Shown here: in pieces, positions 42,166 to 53,645 of the stretch
How the letters are laid out: each line of letters starts with the position of its first letter
Numbering within the stretch: position 1 is the first letter of the stretch
Source of the DNA: Capniomyces stellatus
Lineage: Eukaryota; Kickxellomycota; Harpellomycetes; Harpellales; Legeriomycetaceae
Reading direction: 5' to 3'
Length of the DNA: 64,000 nt
Assembly: GCA_001661515.1 (NCBI GenBank)
Contig: LUVW01000033.1
Span: forward strand, 62,001 to 126,000
Position numbers and translations under genes: made by a program
The notes under the pieces: model-generated
Database searches by the model: none
Seen by the model: only the letters and a program-made list of their open reading frames with translations
What the model was told of the DNA's origin: nothing

Positions 42166-43638
42166 TATTTCAAATTTCGATTTCGATTCCAATTGCTACT
42201 TTTCTACTTGAATTCGGATTTCGATTTCTATTTCGATTTTTGTTCTTATTTCTGTTCTTATTTCTACTTTTAATGCCAAATTCAATTATATTCCTATCAA
42301 TTCAAGTGCTGTATACTCCTTGTGCTGTTGATATGTTGACTGAAACCGGGTTAGATAGCTATAGCGGTACAAGTTGTGTGAGTTGGTTCTGTTTGATATT
42401 TACTTTATTGGAGTATTTTTGCCAAACATGCTTTTGTTACATAGTTTGAAACAAAATTGGTCGATGCACAATCATTTCACCTCACCAGTAAATAAATACA
42501 AACTTTTAAAACATCGAAACATTCACCCTGAGGTTTCGAATTATTGAATAATTTGATTGTTTTTACTGTTGATAATTATGTAATAGCCTTATTGTTTTTA
42601 GCCTGGTGATCAGGGTCAGAATATATCTTAAGCGTTGCTTGTGTCCAGAGTATTTTTGTGCATTACAAAGGTTCCATTCTTGGTACTTTTGGTATACGAG
42701 CGCGGATGTTTATGAGTTTGATATGTTTTTTGTCAGAGGATCTATAAACTATATACACTCTACTAGATACTAGATATCTGATATTAAGCGTGTTTTATTT
42801 ACAGTTCTAAAAGTGGGACGAGCATCGTATGATTGGCAACAAAAAACAAAAACAAAAACATTACAACAGGCCAAAGTAAAAGCGAGTCGGATTGAATGGG
42901 ATTGCACAAAACTCTTTGGTATACGCCGACTTTGGGCTGAATAGAGTATCTATATTTAGCCTGGTGTTCTGAATAATCAGAAAGTTTGAAGATTTTTTAA
43001 TCAACAATATAGAATAAAAGTCATATGTTGATGACTGTGGGCAAATATATGAAGGCAATTTTTTTTTGAAGGTTGGTTTTTTGTTGTAGCCAAACTGAGA
43101 TCAATTGCCGCTGTTGGAGTAAACCCGTCTTTCCTACTTTTTTTTCTTCTTTTTCTTGAAGAAAAAAAAAGTTGGGGTTAAATGAAATGAAATGCTATTG
43201 GCTTGTAAATTAATTTCAGCATTTCGGTAAACAAAACGAGCTTTTTTTTCAAATGGTGATTTTTTTTTCACCTTATTGAATTTATAGAGTGGGTTTTAAC
43301 ATTAGAAAAAGGAAGAAAATTGGATCAAAAGTTGAAAAACTCGGGCAATAAAAGAGCAGTTCAGTAGATTCGAAGACTAAAGAGCATTGTTATTTTTTTA
43401 CTAAAATATCTAGAAAATTGGTTATAAAGAAGGGAGGGAGGAAAAAAAAGGAGGCAATTTTGGTTTTACTAAGCCTTTTACCCCCGGCATTTATTGATTT
43501 AAAGAAATATTTTTTTTTAAAAAAACGAGTTTAAAAATATATACAAGAGACGACTGTAAATGTAGATATAGGTTTAGGTGGAGAGGTACTGTAAATAAAT
43601 TGAAATCAGGAATTGAGAAGTATTGTTTAAGCTAAAAT
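42166..43638. other. Divergent intergenic region
   Basis: About 1.5 kb between the pseudouridine gene and the coiled-coil gene, both transcribed outward, so both promoters should be here. A degenerate pyrimidine repeat (TTTCTATTTCGATTT-like units) covers about 42170-42275, directly at the pseudouridine gene's start. No gene seen. Confidence 0.5.
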
Positions 43639-46537
43639 ATGGAGTTTAAAAGCGAAAGTGAGGCGGAATACAAAGAGAGCGGGGACGAGAGTGAGAAAGG
43701 GATAGCGAAGGAAATAAAACAGAGTGGAGACGAAGGAGAGATAGAGTTGTTACAAGATCATGTAATTGAGGAAACGATTGAAGAGTACGAGGAAAAGATA
43801 GCAGAGCTGAACAGTATAGTTGCAGCAAATGTGAAAAAGTACAAGGAGTCGATAGTGAATACAAGCAAGTTGTTGAAGATATTTAATGAGCAGGGTAAAG
43901 AGCTGAAGGAGACAAAGCAGAAGCAAGCAGGGATGGAGGCAAAGGTGGCAAAAAGAGAAATGGAGAATGATATGTTGAAAAGAGAGATAGCCAGCAAGTC
44001 GAGAGGGCTTGAGGTGTTGGAGCTTGAGGTTGGTGGGCAGAAGGAGCAGGTATTTTTAAAGGAGGAAGAGAATGAGAGGTTAGTGAAGGAAAAAGAGGCG
44101 TTGATAGCGATGGTGTCTGGGCTTCGGGTAAGAGAAACACAGACAAATATTTTAAATAAAAAGCAAAATAAATTGGAAAGAATTGTTTTATTGGCGTTGA
44201 GAAGAGAATGTGGCGGGGTTGGTATTGGGTGGGTTTTAGAATACTTTGGGTAGGAAGGTGACTAATGAGAAGTGATAATAACGTAGAAAAAGATCAAGGA
44301 TATGGGGCTGGAAATGGAGAGCAAGATGGAAAGGATAAAGGCAGAGGTGGTGCGGAAAAGCGAGGGTATGAAGGCAGAAAGCGAAAGCAGGTAAATGGGA
44401 TAGATATACAGAAGATAAAGGTGGATTTGTAATGTATAAACAAGGGATTGATAGATATTTGTTGGTGGGGTGGGGCATGTATTATAGAAAGATGAAGATA
44501 TTTAATTTGGGAAAGCAAGTGGAAAAGCTGCAGGCCCAAGTAGAAACGAAAACAAATACGATTCAAGAGTTAAAAACGAGTATATCGGTGACATCATCAC
44601 AGGCACAGAGAACGATTAAGGAGAAGAACGAGCTGAAGAAGGAGAATGAGGAGTTGACAGATAGGATCAATGATTTGGAGCTAGAGGGAGAAATAAAGAG
44701 TTCGCAGATTGAAGAGCTGAATAATCAGATTAGTGAACTGATAGTTACCAATGATCGAGGTTTAGTTGGTGCGAGTAAAAAGGAAGAAGAAATTAGAGTT
44801 GATAAAGACGACGAGAAAGAAGTTGAGGAAGTTGAGGAAGTTGAGGAAGTTGAGGATAGTGTGAGTGGTGTAGAGTTGAATCGGGAGTTGAATGTAAATA
44901 ATGATGGAAAGGACAGTGGATTGAGGCAAGTTGTGAGAGTGTATAGTGAGAATGAGATGGAAATGGGGGATAGAAATAGAGAGATTCTTGGCGAAATTGA
45001 CAAGAAGTTGGAAATATTGACAATGCAAGCAAAGTTGAGTAGTGTGAGCAAAGAGGAGGAAGGAAATGTGGTAGAAAATGCTATTGAAAGGTCTGTTGAA
45101 AGGTCTGTTGAGAGGTCTGTTGAGAGATCAGTAGAGAGATCAGTTGAGAAATCAGTTGAAAGGTTTGTTGGAAATGCTGTTGAGATATCGGTTGAGAAAT
45201 CTGTTGGAAATGCTGTTGAGAAATCTGTTGGAAATGCTGTTGAAAAATCCGTTGGGAAAACTGTTGAGAATGCTGTTGAAAAGATTGTTGGGCAACAGAG
45301 CGAATTATTGGGCAGTAGTGTAAAGACAGTATTAGAGTTATTAGCGTACTGTGTTGGGCAAGTGGAAAAGATTGGATTAGTGTGTGAGCTAACAAATGTG
45401 GATATTGGAATGATGAAGAAGGAAATGGAGAAAGTGGGAGTAGTAGAGACGAGAGAAGTTGGAGAAGTTGGAGAAGTTGGAGAAGTTGGAGAGGAAAGAA
45501 ATTTGGAAATGGAAGAAATATGTGATGAGGGTAATGAAACGAGTTTGGAAGTTGAGGAGAATAAGGGGAGGAAGCGGCGTAGGTTGACTTTAGGGAGTGG
45601 GGATGATGAGGTGGTTGTGGGGTTGGTGGGGGGAGAAGACGAGTATTTAGGGGATTTGGGGGATTTAGGGGATTCAGGGGATTCAGGGGATTCAGGGGGT
45701 AAGGCAAGGGAGTACTTGGGCAAAAGGGAAGAGTTGGTTGAGTTTATAATTAGGCAGATTGAGGGGAAATCAAGAGTGAAGGCAAAAAGTGGGGGAGGAA
45801 GTGGAGAGGAGGTTGCTGAAGAGGCGGAAAAGATGGGGGTGTTGGTTTGTGAGGTAGAGAAGATGGAGGCGGGAGTGGGTAAGGAGGACTTGGGGGACTT
45901 GGGGGACTTGGGGGACTTGGGGCAGGAAACGGGAATAAAAGTAGTGTTTATGTTGGAGAGACAGATAGTAAAAGTAGTTGGGAAAATAGGCGAATTGGAC
46001 GCAAGCAAGAACAGCACGAGAAGCAGGGAGTTACTGAGGCAAATGGATGGATACGTGGAAGTGGTAATAGGGATAATGAGGGGGGAAAGCAAAGAGAAGA
46101 TTGGGGAGTATGTGAGGAGGCTGTGGATATTCATGTACGACATGGCAATGGTTCTTGTAGACGACCCGTTGTTGCTGCAAATAATCAGTAGAATTGTGAC
46201 AGCGTTACCGGAGATAAGGGATGGATCGATACGGGACAGGAAGGATGTGGAGCTAGCGGTTTGCAGCATTAATGGGTTGGTTTCGGGGCTGGTTGAGACG
46301 TTTGCGGACTATTACAGGGACAATTTGGAGAGAATTGGAGATGGGTTAAAGTATTACAGGGACATGTATTTGAAGTTCAGGGCGTTTGGGTTTGCACACA
46401 GTAGCAGTGATGCAGAGTTCTTGGATGTGGTTAGCAAGGAACTTGGGGGGAAACAGTACAGGAATGTGTTTGGGGCAAGATGTATTAGGCGATTGACACG
46501 CAATGTGGAAATGAAGAGTTTGATAGATTTATTATAA
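43639..46537 (+). CDS. Coiled-coil repeat protein, 3 exons
   Basis: Exons 43639-44127, 44287-44390 and 44488-46537 (donors GTAAGA and GTAAAT, acceptors both TAG) join in frame to 880 residues. Residues about 20-340 are acidic heptad-rich coiled coil (many E-x-x-x-K, L-K-E-x-x-K). Then comes a repeat block (45089-45295) of R-S-V-E and G-N-A-V-E-K-S-V units, followed by G-E-V, L-G-D and S-G-D triplet repeats encoded by perfect 9- to 12-bp DNA repeats. The last 200 residues are a non-repetitive, probably all-helical domain with R-L-W-I-F-M-Y-D-M and D-N-L-E-R-I. I do not recognise this domain. The architecture suggests a structural or scaffold protein, but no function is assigned. Tail-to-tail with VMA1, 65 bp apart. 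Confidence 0.78.
45089..45295 (+). repeat. In-frame minisatellite in the coiled-coil gene
   Basis: Tandem 12-bp units (GTTGAAAGGTCT-like) giving repeated R-S-V-E, grading into 24-bp units giving G-N-A-V-E-K-S-V. Unit lengths are multiples of three, so copy-number change keeps the frame. Confidence 0.85.
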
Positions 46538-46602
46538 AAAAATTAAAATTAAAATTAAAATTAAATTAAATTAAATTAAATTAAATAAATAAATAAATAA
46601 GA

Positions 46603-48682
46603 TTAATCAGTTAGAGAGCGGAAACGTTCTTCCATTTCCTTTTGCAAGGCGACAAATTTGGCTACCAAAACAGATTCGCCTTGCTTAGGATCCTCAAACT
46701 TCAAGGAGCTTAAAGCGTAGATGAGGTCGGACATGGACTCAGTGATACGATCAAAAGTGAGAGCAGAGTTGGTGGACTCGATTGCATTGACAGCAAGCGA
46801 ATGGAAACCAACAATAAGGCGCATCATCCAGACGGTCTTGTAGAAGGGACAGTAACGGTCATAAGAAGAATAACCGTTTTGCTGCAAAAAGTCTTCCTTG
46901 ATGATTCGACTAGTCAGCAGAACAACCTTGTCAACCTCAGCAAGTGACGCTTTTCCTACAAGCTGGACAATCTCAGCAAGATCCTCATCAATCTGCAGGA
47001 TTTGTTTGACTTTAGTACGCAACTCGACAAAGTGAGGATCAACAGACTCATAGTAAGGCTCAAGAGCGTTGATGTACTTGCTATATGACAAGTTCCAATT
47101 GATTGAAGGGAAATGTTTCCTTTGCGCGAGCTTCTTGTCAAGCCCCCAAAACACCTGCACAATACTGAGTGTTGCCGCTGTCACTGGGTCTGAAAAATCG
47201 CCTCCTGGCGGGGAAACCGCACCAACAACCGAAACACTGCCAAACCGACTTGGACTGCCCAAACACCGGACTTTTCCCGCACGCTCGTAGAATGACGCCA
47301 GCCGTGCTCCCAAGTATGCCGGGTACCCACTATCCGCCGGCATTTCCGCCAACCGTCCACTAATCTCCCGCAAAGCCTCGGCCCACCGCGATGTCGAATC
47401 TGCCATCATTGCAACGTTCTTGCCCTGATCTCTGAAGTATTCACTCAGTGTGATTCCCGTGTATATTGACGCCTCACGCGCTGCTACTGGCATGTTCGAC
47501 GTGTTTGCTATCAACGTCGTTCTCTGCATAATTCCCTCCTGCTTGCCGTTGATCTCCACCTTCAGCTCAGGGAACTCCATCAACACCTCCGCCATCTCGT
47601 TACCCCGCTCCCCACACCCCACATACACTATCAAGTCGCTGTTCGAGTACTTGCTCAGTGACTGCGATATCACCGTCTTTCCGCACCCGAACGCTCCTGG
47701 AACCGCCGTCGTTCCCCCCTGTACGCACGGGAACAGCCCGTCTAACACTCTTTGCCCCGTCAGCAGTGGGTAGTCTGCCGCCAGCTTCTCTGCACTTGGT
47801 CGCGGTAGTCTCACCGGCCACACCTGTCTCATCGTGTGCTTTGTTACCTCCCCTTCAAACTCCGTTTCCAGTATCACATCCTCCAGCGTGTACCGTCCCT
47901 CTGGTGCTATATATCGCACCGTCCCCCGTGCCCCCGGCCCCATCATTATCGCGTGCTTGTCAAACAATGAGTTCTCGTACACCTGTCCGTATATATCTCC
48001 CCCGCTCACGTGCCCCCCCTCCCTTATTCCCTCCGGCCTAAACTCCCACTCTATCTTCCTGTCTAGCGCCGCCATGCTCACTCCCCGCGGAATATATATA
48101 CTCTTCGTCAGATTCTCAATGCTCTCCAGTGGCCTCTGGATCCCATCAAATATGTTCCCGCAAAGCCCCGGTCCCAACTCCACCGATAACGGCTTTCCCG
48201 ACCCTATCACCGGATCCCCCACCGTCAACCCCGCTGTCTCCTCATACACCTGAATCGTCACCTTATCCCCCTCAATCCTAATCACCTCCCCCACAAGCGA
48301 CTCATGTCCCACTCTAACCAACTCGTACATTGCTGACCCCGTCATATTCTCTGCTATAACAACTATTTACCACCAAATATCTCTCTCTTTTACCTCCAAT
48401 TCTCTCTCTTTCTTTTTCTTTTTCTTTTTCTTTTTCTTTTCAATATCTTTCTTTATTTCTTTCTCTATTTACCTGGTCCTGAAACCGAATATATACTTCC
48501 ATAATCCTTTTCTCTTGCCGACTCCTCTACTATCTTTAACGCCCTTTGTGCCAATTCTATTCCTCCTGCCTATTTCATTCATTCATCCATTCATTCATCC
48601 TTTATTATTTACTCCTTACTCCCCCTAATCCTACTACCCCTCCTACTCCTACTCCTTGTTATCATATATTGTCACTTGCCAT
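46603..48682 (-). CDS. VMA1: Vacuolar H+-ATPase catalytic subunit A
   Basis: The main exon, 46603-48362, encodes most of the protein: [10 protein letters not shown], the Walker A loop [17 protein letters not shown] and S-R-W-A-E-A-L-R-E. Its first ATG would give 580 residues and lack the conserved start. Two upstream exons restore it. Exon 48473-48569 encodes A-G-G-I-E-L-A-Q...[10 protein letters not shown] (donor GTAAAT, phase 1) and joins at 48362 to give S-G-P-V-V-I-A-E-N-M. The only ATG I find that fits upstream is 48680-48682, followed at once by GCAAGT, a GC-type donor, so exon 1 would be the start codon alone. The total is then 619 residues, the normal family length; no intein is present. 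It hydrolyses ATP in the V1 sector to acidify vacuole and Golgi. The body is certain, the first exon less so. Confidence 0.93.
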
Positions 48683-50803
48683 TTTTGCTTTGTTTCCCTT
48701 TTAATTCCCTTTTCTTTTCTTTTTTACTATCTCTGTTCTTATCGTTACCACTATCTCTGTGTCTTTTTTTTGTCTTTCTACTTGCAATAACAAGTCTCTT
48801 TCGCTCTTTCTGTGCTTTTTTCAATTCTGTTTTATTTCAATCCAATCTTAACTCTTGCTAGATTTAAACAAGACTTGTATCTCTTTCTTTTCTTTTGTGT
48901 CTTTTCTTTTTTGTCTTTATTTTTCTTGAATTATTAATCAACTCGCTCTGCCAAACTTATCAAGCTTTTCTTTGCTGTGTTTTAATTCTTTTCTCCTATT
49001 ATTTCCCTTTTTCAATCTAGCCAATTCCTTTGCTTGTTTTCTTTCTTTCTTTCTTTCTTTACTACTATATTACCTTCTTTTCATTTGTTTTTCATTTGCT
49101 ATTATTAACTAATTCTCAGCTAAACAATCTCAATACTAACCATTCTAAAACCTTAATTTTTTTCTTTTTTTTTTTTTCCCTTTTTCTCCAACATCTCACT
49201 CGCATTAATAAATACCAGCTTTATTTTCATAATCTAAATTCTTGCTCAACTCTACCCAAACTTCCATACTCTCGTTTTCTCTTTACATTGTCTCTATTAT
49301 CTCTGAAATAATCCTCTCATTTTCTCTTTACCTCTTTCTTTCATCCACTTTCTCATTCTCTACCAATCCACCTTGTCTTTCTCTCTCTACGTTTTCTCAT
49401 CTACCAACACCGTTACTCTAATAAATTAAAACAAATAGTTCTTTTTTTTTCTTTTTCTCTTGCATTACTCTTTAAACACGTTTGTCTACTTTTTACAAGT
49501 CCAAGTGGCTGTAAATGTGCCTTTTGTTATTTACAACCTCTTTAATCACACATCACATTGCCCCTCCCCCTCCCCCCCACTAACTTGTACATGATTGCGT
49601 TTTACCACTTTAAATTCAACTTTCAAGTAAAAAAGAAGACAAAATAATTTTTAGTTTTGTTACATACAATGACTCAATACCCACTCATTCAAAAACACTC
49701 ATAACACCTTTGTTGACTGTTGAGCAACCCGTAGCTCAATAATATACGGGTCAAATTCTTTAAAGAGTTTCATAATTGATACAAGAATTACAAACTTGAA
49801 TTATCCAACTTGTTTATTTTGCAAATACTGCAACATTTTTTTTTTACAATTGGCTGCTTTTTTTTTCTTTTTTTTCTTGTTGCTGGACAAATACCTTTGC
49901 CCCATGGAATTTATGCAGTGAAAGAGCATCAAGCTTTCAATAGCATTGTCCCTTGTGTTTACCAACACCGTGATATTCGAAGCCTGGCATGAATTCTTCA
50001 TTAATAAACACAAACTCTTTAATTAACTCAAACCCTTTAATGAATATGAACCTCTGATCCAGCTACTCGTCTAATAAAACCAAACCAAACATATAAACAT
50101 AAAGGCCAGGTTCTCTGATCTTGCCCATTAACCAGCACAAAAACCTTTTGGTTCGGTTAATTCGACTTAAAACACACACACACACACACCCAAGTCATCC
50201 AGCGATATTCTTTAACATTCACCTAGAATAAAGAAAGCAGAGTATTGCTGTCGAGAAGCAACTTGCCTTCTTGTTTTGTTTCTCTTTCCTTTTATTTCTA
50301 GTTTAATAAAATTGGACTATTGTTTCTTTGCTACCGGTATTAAACCTGCTTTACCAAACGTTCAGCGTATTGGTATCTTGTCCGATTACCACTCTAACAA
50401 CACTTCCCACCCTCGTTCACACAACTTTATATATAAAACCGGATGGCTACAACAATAATAACAATAATAACAATAAAAAGTCGTAGACTTTCATCGTTTC
50501 GCTTAAACTCATTTCACTTTAGAGTTTGCTTTCAACCTGCTCAAGTCTAAAATGGTCAGTGGCTTATCCACCAGCAGTTGTGTGTGGAGGGAAAGGTGGT
50601 ATTTTTTTTTTTTTTGGCTGACATAAAGTTCAATGATTGTAGACTGGATAGTTTACAAATTATGCTATAAAAGGTAAAACCCCAATTAAAAAAAATCACA
50701 CAAAGTTGAGTTTTTGTTTCACTGAGAATATTGGTTACAACTTTTCACTACTAAAGTTTGAACAATTAAGGAATAAGGTTATTTATTGTGCGCAGTAATT
50801 TGT

Positions 50804-50837
<34 letters not shown>

Positions 50838-53645
50838 GTTATATCTCATTTTACTTTTTCCCGCTAAATTGCCTGAAACCCAATTTGCAGATAATTGTCG
50901 AGAAATGGCGGTCTCAAATTCCAGATTGGCTGGGTGTCGCTTTGGCTAGAATTAAACAAAATAGTCGTAAAACCGCAACAACAAGCAGCAAAAGTAGATC
51001 GGATAATAATGTGTGCGCTCTACAGTGGGCCAGCAAGTTGAAAAATGCACGCCTTGCGCTAATGGCTAGGCAAAACTGCCGTTCGATGGTGATGGTAGGG
51101 AAAGGAAAGGAAAGTTAGGATGAAATAAAGGCGACCTCTTTTTTTTTTTCTTTTTTCTTTTTTTTCTTCTCTTGCTTATATAATGAATTCACAACGTTTG
51201 TAAATAGAAAAAGTGTGGATTGCTTATTAGCCTTTGTTTTCACAAGTTTTTGCACCTTTCATTTTTCTCCAATCATTAAATCAGCAAATCAAATGTTTGT
51301 TCTACAAAGCTGATGAAGGTAGCTTGCCAGATTGTAATCGCTAAAAATAAATAAAGGAAACAAGTAATAACGTAAAAGAGAAAAATAAAAAGTAGTGACG
51401 TAAAAGAGTAAGATAAAAAGTAATAATACAAGAGAATAAAATAAAAATTAATAATATAAAAGATTAAAATAAAATGTAATAATATCAGAAACCCACTCGA
51501 GTTTGGATAAACGCTATAGCGGGATTTAACCAAAGAGCACCAATTTATTATGGATTATATGGCAAGGAAAAAACAATAAAATTTCTTTCTACAGGGTGCA
51601 ACAATATTTGTTTGCAGTTGGGAATGTCGACTAGAAGCCTTGAAATTGGGATTGCTGAAAAGTAGAAACAAAGGCGATTCAAACTAACCCAGTTTAATGA
51701 CAGTATGCGCAAGATATAATGTCTGTAGAAGTTGAGAGGTAGCACGAGATTGAGTACAAGAAATTGGGGGAGAAAATTTGGGAAAAAGTGTTAGAGGGCA
51801 AGAGAAATAGCGGTTGCCTAATACTCGCTATTTTTGCAAATGTGCTGGGTAAAACTGCTGAATAAATGAAAAAAAAGATCGGTCAAGGTAATTTAAGAGT
51901 TCAACCAGCAAAATCAATTGTAAACGCTGCAAAGAGGAATAAGAAGGTTTTTAAAAGTCAATTACGTGATTGACTTGCTTAATGGCTTGGGTGGGAGAGG
52001 GGAAGTTTCTATTATAAATGTCTTGACTTGTTTAGTGCTTTGGTTGCTAATGTGGGTTTTGGTGATTCTAGGTTTAATTTGAAATAGGTAAATTAGGAAG
52101 AAATCGCCATTTAAAAAGCAATAGGCAGTAAGGTGTTGGAATTAATCTTTTAATTACGTGGTGATTTGTAACACCATTACAATATTACAGAATCTGCTTC
52201 GATATTAACAAGTAATTTATAATAGTGAATAAGAACACTTTATCTCGTATAAATTATTTTTTACTAACGGTTTATTAAAGGACAACTTTTTTTAAATTAA
52301 TTTCAGTCTTTTTTTTTTTTTTGCCTCGACAATTTTTTTCTTCTTAAAGATGTGAAATGATAGGAGCGATACTGTCATTTACAAAATACACGATAATCAA
52401 ATAAGAATAAAGTAAAAACAACGTTAAAGTGTATATAGTTTACAAAAAAATAAAAATAAAAAAAATAGCGAAATACAAAATGTCAACAAATTAGCTACAA
52501 GAGAAAAGAAAGCTAAAAAATAAAAAAGAAATTGTAGAAGAAAAAAAAAACACTGAAAAGTTTGAATGCTATAATAGGATTATTGTACTTTGCTCCTATT
52601 ACTTTTATTTAATTATTACTGACCAAGTTAACACGTTATAAATAAACAAGCGAAAAGAAGAAAAAAAGATTGTATAATTCATGACAAAACAATCATACTA
52701 GCTACTATCACTTTCAAGATACAAAATGGAGCTGAGGAAAAACCATATGAAATAGTTGTATAGTTGAAATACACGCCGTGTAGTAGAACAATATTGATTA
52801 AAGAAGAAAAAAATAACTTGTGCTTAATTAGCTCCCTTTTATTAGTTTAATTGTCAACACCACTTGATTATTGCTATCGTTATTGCTACTTTGGATAATA
52901 ATTCCAGTAGGTTTTTGCTAGCTTTTTTAAATGAGGCAAAAGGAGTTCGAGTTGTTTGTTTTAATAATTAATTAATAATTGGTATTAATTTTTTTTTGTT
53001 TTACTTTGCTTCTCAATTTATACTTGTTTTTTATTATAGAAATCTAGCACTAAAGCCATTCAAGTTCCCTTTATTTTTTTATATACACAGAAAAGTCGAA
53101 CCAAATTACACTGGTAAAGATTCTGTTTAATGAATCCTAATTACAATCTGCACAATTAAAACAAAATAAACAGATAGACAATATTTGTAGAAGTTTAGAC
53201 AGTCTCGAACCAAGAATAAAGGGGGGATTTAGCTTGAAAACAATATTGCGGCTTTTTATACTTACAAAAGAAGAGTAAAGCGACAAAAAAACACAGTACA
53301 AATAGATACTTTTAACTTTTCGAGACTCAAGCTTGCCGCACGAAGAAAGTAAAAAAAAAAAAAAAGAGAGAGAGAGGGAGAAAGAGAGAAAGAGACTAAT
53401 AGGAGAAAAGGGAGATACATGAATGGGTTTATGAAATCAAGAGTATAGGAAGAAAAAAAAAAAGAAAAAGAAAAAGAAAAGAGAAAAGAGAAATAATTGT
53501 CTTTGGAGTAGCAAACGAGGAGTAGGAATAGGAATAAGAATAGGAATTGTGGACGAGCGATAGATAAAATAAGAATAGTAGACGAGGTATAGATAAGAGT
53601 AGGAATAGTGAACAAGGGATATACAAGATAAGAATAAATAAAAGA
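48683..53645. other. Long AT-rich divergent spacer
   Basis: About 5 kb between VMA1 and the B56 gene. It is pyrimidine-rich near 48.4-49.5 kb, with (CTTTTT)n next to VMA1 (48410-48440) and a run of 30 T at 50806-50835. After a good acceptor-like CAG at about 50891 there is a modestly protein-like frame to 51118 (I-I-V-E-K-W-R-S-Q-I-P-D-W-L...), and an ATG at about 50551; they might belong to a short spliced gene, but I cannot build a convincing model. Nothing else is supportable. Confidence 0.45.

Noticed and set aside
46603..48682. VMA1 intein
   Set aside because: The catalytic domain reads straight through the usual insertion region around G-A-F-G-C-G-K-T with family-normal length.
50540..51118. 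Short spliced gene with the product I-I-V-E-K-W-R-S-Q-I-P...
   Set aside because: There is an acceptor-like CAG and a modest open frame, but no donor/phase combination with an ATG that I trust and no recognisable family.
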